Source of the DNA: Prorocentrum cordatum
Taxonomy: Eukaryota > Sar > Dinophyceae > Prorocentrales > Prorocentraceae
Reading direction: 5' to 3'
Assembly: GCA_963575745.1 (NCBI GenBank)
Contig: CAUYUJ010008147.1
Location: 307,426-371,425 of the forward strand
DNA: 64,000 nt
Part shown: one piece after another, positions 10,334 through 20,909 of the stretch
Layout: the number at the start of each line of letters is the position of its first letter
Numbering within the stretch: position 1 is the stretch's first letter
Notes under the pieces: model-generated
Told to the model about the DNA's origin: nothing
Database searches by the model: none
Seen by the model: only the letters and a program-made list of their open reading frames with translations
Translations under genes and position numbers: made by a program

Positions 10334-10963
10334 GGGGTAGTTAAGTAAGCGGGGGGGGGGCTGGCCCAGGGGGGGAACAGTTGAACCCCAACTGTCCTCG
10401 CCGATCGGGGCCTGGGCCCCTCTGTCCCTTCCCAGGAGTTCCCTGTCGCTGACCTGCCGGCGATGTGTTGAGGATTCCAGGGTAGGTTTTTCCTCCCGTC
10501 CCCCATCTCCTCCTCCCTCTCGTCCTTGTCTCCTCTTCGTTCCCTCTCTCCTTCTTCCCTCTCCCTCCCCTTTTCCCCCGTCACCAAGGGGGACCCCCGG
10601 GCGTTGGGGTGATGGTCCTGGGTCCTTGGCAACGGAAAAAGCCACCTCCAGGACCTCTTGGAGGACTGGGCCCATGGCATTACGCCTGCGAATGGATTTT
10701 CTGATCATGAATTACAATGCTTACAGGGGCGGCCTGGCAGGGCAAGGGGGGGAAGAGGGAACGGAGAGCGGCGGGCGGAGGGCGGGGTCGGTCGGGGCAG
10801 TCATGCAGGCAGGCGTGGTCGCATACGTGGGGGTCGCGGTGGCCGGGCCAACGGCGGACGTGGTGTTCATGCTGCCTGGCGTGGTGGTCGTTGTGGAGGT
10901 CGAGCCGAGTTGGCTGATGGTCGGGCGCTTTTTGGTCACGGTCGCTGGTGGCAGTCGTGGCCA
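10334..10963. other. no gene recognised; possible LINE 3' flank
   Basis: Contains a poly-G run, CT-rich sequence and Gly/Arg-rich frames. On the minus strand this follows the LINE endonuclease-like part and could be its 3' end, but no tail or terminal repeat is seen. Confidence 0.35.
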
Positions 10964-11511
10964 TCAAGGCCGCCATGGTGGCGGCCACGGCCACTGTCGG
11001 TGGCCGCGGCGATGGCCAGAGCGCCGGTGCAGGCTGGCCTGGCGCCCAAGTGCACTGAGCAGCATCTCGGGCAGCATCTCGGCAGCGCTGGTCTGCAAGC
11101 GCCTGCTGCTTTGCCTCCACAGCTTCCCGAGGACCTCGGCCCGGTCGGCGTCGTCGCGCCACTGTCTGTACGACCTGAGGATCTCGACGGCCGTGTCGCA
11201 CGGGCGGCCTCCCGGCTCGAACACCGAGGACGCCAGGTGCTCGTGCTGCGGAGGGCAGCGGGCTTGTCGTGGACACTCTGCGCCGCTGCGACCCCGTCGT
11301 TGTTGGATCGAGCTCGCCTGCGAGGGCCGTGGGTGCTGTATTCGAAATTCGCAGGTTGCGCTCCAATCCACGTGCGCAGGCTGACCTGTGCTGGGGTCTC
11401 GGGTGCAAACGTCCAACTTCGCCTCCTCCATGACGCCCGTCCGCGGGTTCAGCCTGTCCCAGCCGGGAACCCTCTGATCCTTCGCAGCGTAGTAGCCGTG
11501 AAGCGCGCGCG

Positions 11512-11546
<35 letters not shown>

Positions 11547-11830
11547 CATGCCAGTCCCGCATGCTGTCGTGGTGGCCTGCCTGTGCGGGATCCCCCAACA
11601 GGGCAACAGTGGGCATGCCACCAGTGCATGTCCAAGGGTTCATTGCAAGGCAGCCCAGCATCGGTGCGTTTGTGCTGGCAGCGAGCTCCAGGCGGGCGCA
11701 CAGGCACCCGCAAGCGCTTCTTGTATGCCGCCAGAGAATGCTTGTCCGCCATGGGCTGGTCTCCCTCCTCTCGGGGGAGCGTGGCCTCGCTCTCCCTCGG
11801 ATGCTGGATTTTGAAGTTGCGAGGCTGCAT
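10964..11830 (-). pseudogene. LINE C-terminal part, restriction-like endonuclease remnant
   Basis: A 288-residue frame that reads like the region after reverse transcriptase in LINEs with a C-terminal restriction-like endonuclease. It has a Cys/His stretch (HWWHAHCCPVGG), then an acidic core EEAKLDV...HVDW resembling the PD-(D/E)XK arrangement, then a helical tail GGRPCDTAVEILRSYRQWRD. A (CA)n microsatellite interrupts it at 11,516-11,545 and encodes a His/Thr run. It lies downstream of the reverse transcriptase part on the same strand. No intact start; a remnant. The endonuclease call rests on motif spacing and is moderate. Confidence 0.5.
11514..11545. repeat. (TG)n microsatellite inside the LINE
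   Basis: About fifteen TG dinucleotides. They encode alternating Thr/His within the minus-strand LINE frame, an expansion after insertion. Confidence 0.9.
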
Positions 11831-12147
11831 AGCTTCGGCTCACCGTCTGATGCTGTCGTTTTCGCTCAGACGTTTCCCTCTGAGGAGGGCTGATTCCTTG
11901 CTTTGCGCCCTTGGTCGAGGGGGCTCCTGGCCCCATATTGTCAGAAGCGTCGGAAGCCTCTCCAGGGAGCAGGACCCGCGCCTGGTCCGCCTGTTCCACG
12001 GAAAATGAGGCCAGGTCGTCCTCTCCCCGTGTTCCCGGCAGGCGTTCCTTCCCAGCCGAAGACCTCGCTGTGCCCCACTGCCCTTGAAGCTTCTGGAAGG
12101 TGTCCGGCCACGGGAAGGCTCCTGGAAGGTGCAGCTCAAGGGTTCGT

Positions 12148-12332
12148 TGATGGGCCTGTTGTCCACCACCGCCACCATAAGTTGAAGGGGGAGGGGGTCC
12201 TCCTCCCCCTCCTCCTCCTCCTCCTCCTCCTCCTCCTCCTCCTCCTCCTCCTCCTCCTCCTCCCTCCTCCTCCTCCCCCTCCTCCTTCCCCCTTACAACT
12301 TATGGTGGTGGTGGTGGACAACAGGCCCATCA
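12148..12332. mobile_element. foldback element F2 with (TCC)n core
   Basis: Ends TGATGGGCCTGTTGTCCACC and its inverted partner GGTGGACAACAGGCCCATCA. ATAAGTTG.AGGGGGA faces CCCCCTTACAACTTAT around (TCC)n. A perfect 5-bp target duplication TTCGT lies at 12,143-12,147 and 12,333-12,337. Same family as F1. It sits between two parts of the minus-strand LINE, so it probably inserted into the LINE after that landed. Confidence 0.88.
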
Positions 12333-12549
12333 TTCGTTCCCCGTCGCGCCCTGCGTCCGCAGAGCCGCCTCCGCCTTCCGAAGCGATTGGAACGTCGAAG
12401 GGCAGCGGGCCCGAAGGTCTCTCGGCGGAAAGCCTGGCAGCCCCAAGGTCTTGCCACGGCGGCCGCTCCGTTGGCGCCAGCGTGAACTCGGACCCTCTCG
12501 TCGTCCTGATCCAAGCGCGTGGCTGTGCTCCCAAGGCAAGTGGGAGTGT

Positions 12550-13448
12550 CTACCAGGGCCAGCTGCGCTGTCGGGGGCAAGGCTTGCGCCGTGTCTTCGT
12601 CCAGGCTTTGGTCTTGCTCTGGTTCACCTGGAACCCGGCCTGCGCGAGCGCTGCGACTACTGTCTGGATGGCCGCGTCGGCCTCTTCCGGCGGCCCCAGC
12701 ACTATGATGTCGTCGAGGTCAGAGAACACGCGGCACTCGGGGAACAGTCGCATGAGAGCTACCGCGACGTCCCCGGGCGCATCCGCCAGGACAATGGCGA
12801 ATAACTCTGGGGACGCTGGGCAGCCCTGGTCCGCCCCGCGCGTGGCTCGGATAGGAAATGCTGTGCCAGTGTCGTCCCAGAATATGTGCGTTGTGGCGTT
12901 CGTTCCGAGCCAAGCCTGCGTGACGTGGTACAGCGCTCTGGCTTCAACCCCATCCATGACCGGGTTCCGCGGGATCGAATCGAATGCGTTGTTGGCGTCA
13001 AAGCTCAGCACGACACTAAGGTCTTGTAGACCAGCTCGGGTCCCGACCTTTTTTCCGACGGCATTTGGTGACCGCGACGTGCGTTCCGAATCCCGTCGTT
13101 GAACACCTCGCAAGCAGCTTTCCCCGCCAGCTGGCGGATGGCCCCGCCGCAGGCGATGGGCCGCGCGCCCCCTGAAGGCTTGCGCAGCGCCACTGACTGG
13201 TCCCCCAGATTGGCGTCCACGGCCTGGGGCGATAGCGCGCCGTAGAGGGACGAGACCACCACTCGGGCAACGCAGCAGTCGGGGGCGCAAGGCTGGTGCT
13301 GCTGATATCCGTTGTGATACTCAGCGCCGTTGTGCCCGATTCCGTCGTGCTGGTTCCCGTCGTGGAACTGGTCCCGGGCGTGCTGGCGAAAGACGTGCTG
13401 CTCGCCGCAGTGCCCGTCGCACTCGTGGGCGCGGGGCTTGTGCAGCAT
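12550..13448 (-). pseudogene. LINE reverse transcriptase, frameshifted
   Basis: Reverse transcriptase fragment of a non-LTR element. The upstream part (13,448 to about 13,020) carries LRKPSGGARPIACGGAIRQL, the fingers motif of LINE enzymes. A frameshift near 13,020 moves the frame. The second part has the A motif FDANNAFDSIPR, the B motif ATRGADQGCPASP and the C motif FSDLDDIIV, then QAGFQVNQSKTKAW. The usual Y-x-D-D reads D-L-D-D (plus strand 12,709-12,720); the two catalytic aspartates are kept. Frameshift and absent N terminus make it a pseudogene. The family is recognised with good confidence, the clade is not. Confidence 0.82.
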
Positions 13449-14150
13449 GTATCCGTCGCGATGCTCAGCGCCAGTGTGCCCGACTCCCTCGTGCTGGTCG
13501 CCGTCGTGGTGTCTGCTCTCGGGGACCAGCTGCTGGTGCTGTTGGTTTCTGTTGCCCTGGTGCTGCTTTGCGTGGTGCTGCTGGTAGCGGTCGTAGTCGT
13601 AACTTTCCTCGTGCTGCTCTTACTCGTGCTGTTCACCGACGTGCTCGTGCTGCTGATCCCACTGGTGCTAGTCGCGCTGGTGCCGCTGGTCTCTGTTGTG
13701 CTGGTCCACGTGGTACCACATGCAAGGCTGGTCCCCGTCATGCTGCTGGTTGCGGTGGTGCTGCTGGGCGTGGTGCTGCTGGTAGCAGTCGTAGTCGTAA
13801 CTCGTCGTGGTGTTGCTCTCATTCGTACTGCTCACCGGCGTGCTCGTCAGAGTGGTGCTGCTTGGCGTTGTGCTTCTGGTAGCCGTCGTAGTCGTAACTT
13901 TCGTGGTGTTGCTCTCACTCGTTCTGCTCATCGACGTGATCGACAGAGTGGTGCTGCTGGTCCCACTTGTGCTGATAACGCTGGTGCCGTTGGTCTCCGT
14001 CGTGCTGGTCCGAGTGGTACCGCAGGCAAGGCTGTTGCTTCTTCGGGTGGTGCTGCTTGTTCCCGTCATGCTGCTGGTTGCGCTGGTGCTGCTGGGCGTG
14101 GTGCTGCTGGTAGCGGTCGTAATCGTACCTCTCGTGGGGCCGCTCTCATT
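13290..14150. repeat. triplet-based tandem repeat, period about 330 bp
   Basis: GTGCTGCTGGTAGC.GTCGTAGTCGTA recurs at 13,571, 13,770, 13,858 and 14,099. GTCATGCTGCTGGTTGCG recurs at 13,738 and 14,068. A unit of about 330 bp (110 codons) is repeated and made of smaller GTGCTGCTG-like units. The plus frame reads Val/Leu-rich and the minus frame Thr/Ser-rich. The minus frame abuts the LINE reverse transcriptase, so it could be a repetitive 5' part of that element. Coding status undecided. Confidence 0.75.
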
Positions 14151-14470
14151 TGTATTGCCCCCTCCTCTAGCTCCTCATCCTCGTCTCCCCTTCGAAGGCC
14201 GCGGCGTGACGGCTCGGTTCGTGCCTTGGATGCCACGACACGCCGCTCCACATCTTTTCCCCGCACGTTCTCCTCGCCCTCCTTCCCCTTCTCCTTATCT
14301 TCCACGAATCCTCCCCCCTCCTGTTCGTTTTCCTCCTTCCTCCTCCTCTCCACCCCTCCTCTTCTTACTCTTCCTCCTTACTCTTCCCCCTCCTTCTCCT
14401 TCTCCTCCTCCTCCTCCTCCTCCTCCTCCTCCTCCTCCTCTTCCTCTTCCTCCTCCTTCGATGCAATGCA
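14151..14470. repeat. pyrimidine-rich tract with (TCC)n
   Basis: CT-rich throughout, pure (TCC)n at about 14,400-14,460. No gene. Confidence 0.85.
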
Positions 14471-14940
14471 GCGAGAGAGGGAAGGCCAGTGGCCAAACCC
14501 TCTCGAGACAAGTGTCACTAGGAACAACTGTCCTTTACGTGGTTACCCCTCGAGCTCTCCGAAGCGCAGAGACGGCGATCGCAGGGGCCAGGACGTTCGT
14601 ATCCGCGGCCTACACGAGAAGCAGCAACTCCCGAGAAACACAACGAGTTGGGAATCAAGCCGTGATGCCACAGTGCTGCACAGAAACTCTTGCGGTTGCG
14701 ACCACCGCAAGATGTTGCACACCCTCTCAAACAATACGAATTGATAGGGCACCCTGTGTCCACAAAAAAGCATCCCCAGGCGCACGCGGGGTACGTGCCG
14801 GGCCACCGCAAGTGGAGGCAAACGTGACGACGAGGGTGCCATTTTCTCTCCCCCTGGCCCCTACGAGCAAACAGGGGTGACGAACAGGCTGCTACCCGCC
14901 TGTTTTTCTGGGACGCCCGAGGGCACCCAGTGGCACAGGT
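14471..14940. other. no gene recognised
   Basis: Unique sequence of moderate GC. A Ser/Arg-rich plus frame ends at 14,880 without recognisable motif. Confidence 0.4.
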
Positions 14941-15310
14941 GCCTTCTCCTTCTCCTCCTCCTTCTGCTACTCCCCCTCCCCCTCCCCCTCCTGCTCCCCT
15001 TCCCCTCCCCCGCCCCCCCCTCCTTCCCCTTCCCCTCTCCCTCTCCCTCCCCCTCCACCTCCCCCTCCCGCTTCCCTGCGCCCTTCTTTTCCGTGGCCGC
15101 GCGTGCGGAGTGCCGCGGCAGGTCCCTGCCGAACCTGCTGCTAGCTCCCGAGGACCGGGCGCCGGGACGGGAGCGTTCGGGGGATGGCCTCCGCCACCCA
15201 CCTTTCCTTTCCTCCTCTTCCTCCTCTCCTCCTCTCCTCCTTCTCCTCCTCCTCCTCTCTCCTCCTCTCCCTCCTCCTCCTCCTCCTCCTCCTCCTCCTC
15301 CTCCCCGTCC
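14941..15310. repeat. pyrimidine-rich tract with (TCC)n
   Basis: CCCCTC and TCC repeats split by a GC-rich unique stretch at about 15,080-15,200. No gene. Confidence 0.8.
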
Positions 15311-15370
15311 TCATGCTTGGTGGACTACATCGCTCAGGCTCATCAGCTCGGCACACATTTCAATTCTTTT

Positions 15371-15907
15371 TTACCCATTCTCTTTTTCACTGGATGCTGG
15401 CGGCCTGGCCCCCCCCCTAGCAGGCGCCTGCCCTGACGATTTCGGTGCGTGCCCGTCCAGAGACATGCTCCCTTGGAAGGAGAAGTGCGCCCGAGGCCTG
15501 TTTTGAGGATCTCGGGGGCGGCTGGCAACCCGAGCCCTTGAAACGGGAGGCGGCGCCTCTATAGGGGGAAGAACGACTACACCAGTCACCAGTTGTATTC
15601 CAGTGACCAGCTGAACTTCAGTGGCATCTTCTTCGGGGGCTCCGTGCATTAGAGCGCAAGTCCTGGAGGCGACTGCTTTCGCAGCTTCCTCTGGGCTCGA
15701 TGTTGTTAAGTGTTGCCAGGCATTAGAGCGCAAGCCCCAGGTCTGTGAGCTTTGGCTAAGCCTCCTTGGTTTAACGTCTACCATCTTTTGCCGGACGTTA
15801 TGATCGCAAGTCTCAGGTGCCGCAGCCTCGGCGCAGCGCCCTGGGCTCAACGTCGCCAGTGTCTTGCAAAGGCGCCGCTCACCCTGCATCCTTTGGCGAC
15901 CTACCAT
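15371..15907 (-). CDS. hypothetical frame with about 75-bp internal repeats
   Basis: A 178-residue minus-strand frame. Its N-terminal half is built from imperfect copies of a unit of about 75 bp (plus strand near 15,647, 15,721 and 15,799), seen as LSPGRCAEAAAPETC and SSPEEAAKAVASRTC. As 75 is a multiple of three, the protein repeat stays in frame, the main argument for coding. No domain is recognised. The frame ends in a Pro/Arg-rich tail beside a pyrimidine tract. It may be an exon or only a tandem repeat. Confidence 0.3.
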   Translation of the reverse strand: MVGRQRMQGERRLCKTLATLSPGRCAEAAAPETCDHNVRQKMVDVKPRRLSQSSQTWGLRSNAWQHLTTSSPEEAAKAVASRTCALMHGAPEEDATEVQLVTGIQLVTGVVVLPPIEAPPPVSRARVASRPRDPQNRPRAHFSFQGSMSLDGHAPKSSGQAPARGGARPPASSEKENG

Positions 15908-15967
15908 GCGATCTACTGGTCACCGAAAAATATCAATCCAAAAAGATGGGAATTTGATTACGTTTCC

Positions 15968-16320
15968 CTTTCGGGAGCCCCCCAAATCGCCTCTCGGGCC
16001 CCTCTTGGGGCGCTCCTGGAGCGCTCTTGGCCGCTCCTAATGTTGTCTTGGGGCTCTCTTGGGCCACTCTTGGGACCCTCATGGGGTTTCTTGGAACTGT
16101 CTTGAGGCCTCGGAAGGCAATCGGAAGCGAAAAAGGCGAGAAGGCACAACTTATTGACTTCCCTTCGATTTTTGAAGGATTTTGGCCGAGGCTCCGTGGC
16201 CACTCGGAGCCGTCTTGGAGCGGTCTTGGGGCTTCTTGGAGCATCTTGGGAGCCACATTGAGCCATCTTGGGCTATCTTGGACCATCTTGGAAGTCATCT
16301 TGGGCCATCTTGGGCGCTCT
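15968..16320 (+). repeat. CTTGGG satellite block 2 with internal core
   Basis: CTTGGG motifs flank a non-satellite core near 16,105-16,190 containing AAAAAGGCGAGAA and TTCGATTTTTGAAGG. This is the inverse of the core seen at 19,800-19,880 and 58,200. The shared core shows the blocks are one family. Confidence 0.85.
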
Positions 16321-16830
16321 GATGACCCGCGACCCCACCCCTCTAGGCCCTGGGGAGGGGATAAAGGGGGAGGGGTAAATCCCTCCCCGAAGGGGAAGAG
16401 GGAGGGGTGGAAGAGGAAACGTGCTAGACCACCTGCGCCCAGTGGACTGGTGGGGGTGTTGACCCAAGGGGAAGGGGGAAAGGGGGAGGGGTGACAGCAA
16501 ATCACCTCGCACGCCTTTTCACACCCTGCAAGCGGGGGTCGGCGGATCCTTGAGGACAAAGGGAGGAGGAGGAGTCGGGCGGAGGAGGATCAAGAGCAGG
16601 TGCAGGAGGAGGGACGGTCGAGGAGGACCTCCTCCCCTCCCCCCTCCCACTGTACAACAGTTGACGATCCCAAGCCTGTGCGGTGGCTCCTGCCCTGCAA
16701 GCTCACGGCTCGCTTGGCACGCTGTCGGCGGCCACGCCGCCCCGTCAGACCAGCCCACGCACGGACAGCTACGGCACGGCCTCCCTGTGCTCGCCTCCTC
16801 GCGACGCTGGCGCCCACCCCGCCGCCTGCG
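16321..16830. other. no gene recognised
   Basis: G-rich sequence with GGGGAGGG runs, a short AGGAGG run and GC-rich unique sequence. Overlapping frames lack motifs. Confidence 0.4.
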
Positions 16831-17030
16831 ATCCTATTCGGTGCAATTCGATTCGCGGACTGGGCACGCGATTCCAGTTCGAGTCGATTTGGCTCGATTC
16901 ACCGGCAGCGGCTGGGGCCGGCCGAAGCTGGGCGAGGCGATTTGGTTTCGATTCGGGGCGATTCGCTGGCGATCTGATTCCATTAGGAATCAGATCTCGC
17001 GCCGCCGGCCCACCCCAGAGATCTGATGTT
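16831..17030. repeat. GATTC/CGATT degenerate short repeat
   Basis: Same word composition as 9290-9660. Low-complexity translations. Confidence 0.65.
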
Positions 17031-17282
17031 TTGATTTTTCCAACGCAGGGTCTCCCGAAGCCCCGACACTTCTGACAGCCCTGGGGTCTGGTGAGGCCAC
17101 CCCCAAATGTTGAAGAGGACAAGAACCCTTCGCATTTAATTTCCGAATACGTTGCGAAAAGAGAGTGCAACGTAGCGAAAAATCACGACCAGGGTCCTGG
17201 ACCCCATCTTTCTGTGTCAGTTTTCGTCCCGGGGCCCGAAATCGGGGGAGATCGCCTGGCGTAGGAAACATGCAACGCCGGG

Positions 17283-17520
17283 ATCTCACGGCTCCTTCGA
17301 GGCCCGCCGCCTCGCGCCGCTGGCGCCCTCCCCAGGTCTGGGACTACCAGCACGTCTGCGCGCTCGCGGCATTGCGGCGCCCCATCTGCGACGTGCTCGT
17401 CTCGCTCTCGGTGGTGCACCACATCGACAACATATCCAAGGAGCAGGACGGGCGGCCCTGCGCGAGGGCGAGCGGACTGCGAAACGACGGCGACCAGAGA
17501 CTACGACATGTGCATGTGTA
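17283..17520 (+). CDS. possible exon, unknown function
   Basis: The plus frame through 17,283-17,520 reads as ordinary protein: DVLVSLSVVHHIDNISKEQD followed by a basic stretch. No domain is recognised, no start or paired splice sites could be fixed, and it runs into TATG microsatellite. Low confidence. Confidence 0.2.
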
Positions 17521-17767
17521 TCCACACGCAGATTCACATATTTACATATTCAAATACGGATACCCATACTTATTCACATTGCTGTATGTACGTAGGTACA
17601 TGTGTATATGTATATGCTTTTGTATAGGTGTATTATATTTCCCAACCAACCTGTGTTGTTGGGTCCTCGTTTTGAAGAGACGGTCCCCGCGTTCCTCCTC
17701 CTCCTCCTCTCCTCTCCTTCTCCCCCTCCTCCCTCCTCCCTCCTCCCCCTCTTCCCTGCGTCCCCCC
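17521..17767. repeat. TA-rich microsatellite then (TCC)n
   Basis: ACATAT/TGTATA repeats at about 17,530-17,640, then a CT-rich tract at about 17,690-17,765. No gene. Confidence 0.75.
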
Positions 17768-18470
17768 CACTCAGTACAGCGTTTCGTGGCCCCATAGGGA
17801 GCTCCACCGAAGGCCCCAGTGCCACCGTCCACATGCGTCCCGCCCACTCAGTACAGCGTTTCGTGGCCCCATAGGGAGCTCCACCGAAGGCCCCAGTGCC
17901 ACCGTCCACTCAGTGCGTCCACCCAGTACAGCGTTTCGTGGCCCCATAGGGAGCTCCACCGAAGGCCCCAGTGCCACCGTCCACATGCGTCCCCCCCACT
18001 CAGTACAGCGTTTCGTGGCCCCATAGGGAGCTCCACCGAAGGCCCCAGTGCCACCGTCCACATGCGTCCCCCCCACTCAGTACAGCGTTTCGTGGCCCCA
18101 TAGGGAGCTCCACCGAAGGCCCCAGTGCCACCGTCCACATGCGTCCCCCCCACTCAGTACAGCGTTTCGTGGCCCCATAGGGAGCTCCACCGAAGGCCCC
18201 AGTGCCACCGTCCACATGCGTCCCCCCCACTCAGTACAGCGTTTCGTGGCCCCATAGGGAGCTCCACCGAAGGCCCCAGTGCTACCGTCCACCCCACTCA
18301 GTGCAGCGTTTCGTGGCCCCATAGGGAGCCCCACCGAAGGTCGCAGTGCTACCGTCCACATGCGTCCCCCCCGCTCAGTACAGCGTTTCGTGGCCACATC
18401 GGGAGCTCCACCGAAGGCCCCAGTGGGACCGTCCGAGTGCGTCCTGAAACATCCAATTTTGCATTTTCAC
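17768..18470. repeat. 77-bp tandem array, homogeneous part
   Basis: Nearly identical units carry GCGTTTCGTGGCCCCATAGG and CTCCACCGAAGGCCCCAGTG. Starts are near 17,773, 17,851, 17,927, 18,001, 18,078, 18,155 and 18,232, giving a 77-bp period with a few length variants. As 77 is not a multiple of three, each frame is read in turn. The short proteins of 60-100 residues here are artefacts. Confidence 0.95.
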
Positions 18471-19040
18471 CCACCCATTACTACAGCGTTTCGTGGCCCC
18501 ACAGGGAGCTCCACCGAAGGCCCCAGTGGGACCGTCCACAAGCATCCCGAAACACCCATTGTGGCATTTTCACCCACCCAGTCCAGAATTTCGTGGCCCC
18601 GTAGGGAACTCCACCGAAGGCCCCAGTGCCACCGTCCGCATGCGTCCCGAAAACCCAACGTGGCATGTTTACCCACCCAATACAGCGTTTCGTGGCCCCA
18701 GGGAGTTCCACCGAAGCCTCCAGTGGGACCGTCCGCATGCGTCCCGGAAGCCCAATTTGGCATTTTCACCCACCCATTACAGCGTTTCGTGGCCCCATAG
18801 GGAGCTCCACCGAAGGCCCCAGTGCCACCGTCCACATTCGTCCCGGTGGAAGCCCAATTTGGCATTTTCACTTACCCAGTACAGCGTTTCGTGGCCCCAT
18901 AGGGAGCTCCACCGAAGCCCCCGGTGGGACCGTCCGCATGCGTCCCGGAAACCTTACTTGACACACCACTCACCCAGAACAGCGTCCCCCCCCACCCAGT
19001 GCAGCGCTTCGTGGCCCCATAGTGAGTTCCACCGAAGAAG
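18471..19040. repeat. 77-bp array, diverged part with 100-130 bp spacing
   Basis: The same TTTCGTGGCCCCATAGGGAG core continues about six more times. Units are separated by an added ATTTTCACCCACCCA segment, so spacing rises to about 100-130 bp. The order suggests a young homogenised centre beside an older edge. Confidence 0.9.
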
Positions 19041-19555
19041 ATGTTCACAAGTGCGGTACCCACAACTGCATATGGTTGGGTCCTTCGCCAGGATAAATTT
19101 TATATGTATGTGTATGAATACATCTATGCATATGTATACCACTATGTCTATGTATATGTAGACGCATATGTAGATGCCTATGCCTATCCAGATGTGTATT
19201 TGTATTCACATGCATGTGTATAGGTGTATGCATGTGTATATGTATATGTATACTTATATGTATATATATATACATGTATATGTACATGTGCATATGTATG
19301 TGTATAGGTATTTGTACATGTATGGAAACATGTGTATGTATGCGTGCTTGTCTATGTATGTATTTTTGTATACCTACATTCTTATATATTTATGTATATA
19401 GGTATTGGTCTATGTATGTGTATGCGCATGTGTATTTGTATATGTGAAAGTCTATGTCTGTGTCTATGTATACCTATGTCTGCATATTTATTCGTACTTG
19501 TACATGTGCATGTATATACGCATCTGTGTGTATATATATATATACATATATGGGA
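19041..19555. repeat. TATG/TGTA microsatellite
   Basis: Long TATGTGTATATG-type repeat. Tyr/Met/Cys/Ile frames on both strands are artefacts. Confidence 0.9.
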
Positions 19556-19609
19556 GATCCCGGCCCCCGCGCCCCGGGCCGGAACCTCCCTTGTATATGC
19601 GTGGGTCCC

Positions 19610-20250
19610 TCCCCTGGCGGCGTCTCCAGGGGCTCCGAGACGGCCCCAAGAAGGCCGAGGAGGCCCCCAAGTGGTCCCAGAGGGCCCCGAGACGCCCAAA
19701 GATCGCTCCAAGACGCCCACGATGATCCCAAGACGGCTTCAGTGGCCTCCAAAACGCGGCTAGCGGTCTCCAAGAGGCCTTCCCAAGAGGGTCCCAAGAG
19801 GCAAATCATTGATTTTCAATGGTTTTTGAAGGTTTTTTGGGTTCTCGCCTTTTCGGAGATCGGACGCTCCAAGACCGCCCAAGAGGCCCCCAAGACCGCC
19901 CCAAGACGGCCTGAGACGGCCCCAAGACGGCCCCAAGGCGGCCCAAGACGGCCCCAAGACGGCCCAAGAGGCCCCCATGACTGCCCAAGACGGCCCCAAG
20001 ACGGCTCCAAGAAGGGGTCCTGACGCGGGATCTTCGCGGACTTCTCGAGCCTTCGGCTCCAAGAGGCCCCCAGGAGGCCCCAAGCGGCCCCCAGGAGGCG
20101 CCCAGGACACTCCAAGAGACCCCCAAGAAGCCGCCAGGAAGCCCCCGAGAGACTCCCAAGATGCCCCAAACCAACTTCGAACAGGCACACACACGGGTCA
20201 CAAGAGGCTTCGGATCTGCTTCCAGGAGGCCCCTGAGAGACTCACCACGA
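19610..20250 (-). repeat. CTTGGG satellite block 3 (inverted)
   Basis: CCAAGACGGCCCC motifs, the reverse complement of blocks 1 and 2. The core at 19,800-19,880 contains AATGGTTTTTGAAGG, GGGTTCTCGCCTTTTCGG and GACGCTCCAAGAC. A second core near 20,010-20,060 resembles the GAACCGA...GAGGCTC core of block 8. Confidence 0.88.
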
Positions 20251-20909
20251 GGAATCCCATGCGCCTCCGGGACAGCTTCTGCTGTCCAATCGACGACATC
20301 GGGGGACGATGCGTCTCCCACCGCTCCTTCCTTGCTGCCTTCCTCGTTCGCTTCCCTCTCTCCTGCCTGTCCCTCCTCCGCCTCTGTCGCCTGGCTTCCC
20401 CTGCTGCCCCCGTCACCGGTGACCGTTCCCTCCGTGTCGTGCTGCGGCCACTTCCTTTGTGAGCCTGGTCGCGGCGGCCCCCCGGGCCCTGTGCGAGCAC
20501 CGCGGCGAGCGCTGGCCGCTACCCGCGATTCGCGGCGGCCGTCTCCGCTCGTGCGGCGGCCCAGCCGCTGCGGCGCCGCAGCCCACGTGCCGCAAAGGCA
20601 GCATGGCCGTCCACCGCCGCCGCCGTCGTCGTCTTCGTGATCGAATGCTCACTTCTAGAGACTAATGATTGATGATCTCTGGAATGTGGTCCGGGCGCTC
20701 TCGCATGGACGCCGGCTGTATTTGCTGTCTTAGTCGTCGTCCTCGTCGTCGTCGTGGACTGTTCGTTCATTCTTCGTGCATTTGACATTCAGATGCTCTT
20801 CGATTGGTTGCTTTTGCAACAGGAGGAGGCGGATGAGGAGGAGGAATATGATGATGAGGACGAGCGCCGCTTCAGGCGCGTTGACTCCGCCTGAGAGTTC
20901 ATTGTGTCC
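20251..20909. other. no gene recognised
   Basis: GC-rich unique sequence ending in a short GAGGAGG and GATGATGAGGACGAG stretch. Overlapping frames on both strands lack motifs. Confidence 0.35.

Noticed and set aside
13296-14744. 482-residue Val/Leu-rich plus-strand frame resembling a membrane protein
   Set aside because: Comes from GTGCTGCTG repeats, is opposite to the LINE, and ends in TCC microsatellite.
17768-18470. Repeated 69-101 residue frames such as PPSTCVPPTQYSVSWPHREL
   Set aside because: Product of the 77-bp array, whose period is not a multiple of three.
17768-19040. CRISPR-like direct repeats
   Set aside because: Units are contiguous with no unique spacers of constant length, and the genome is eukaryotic.
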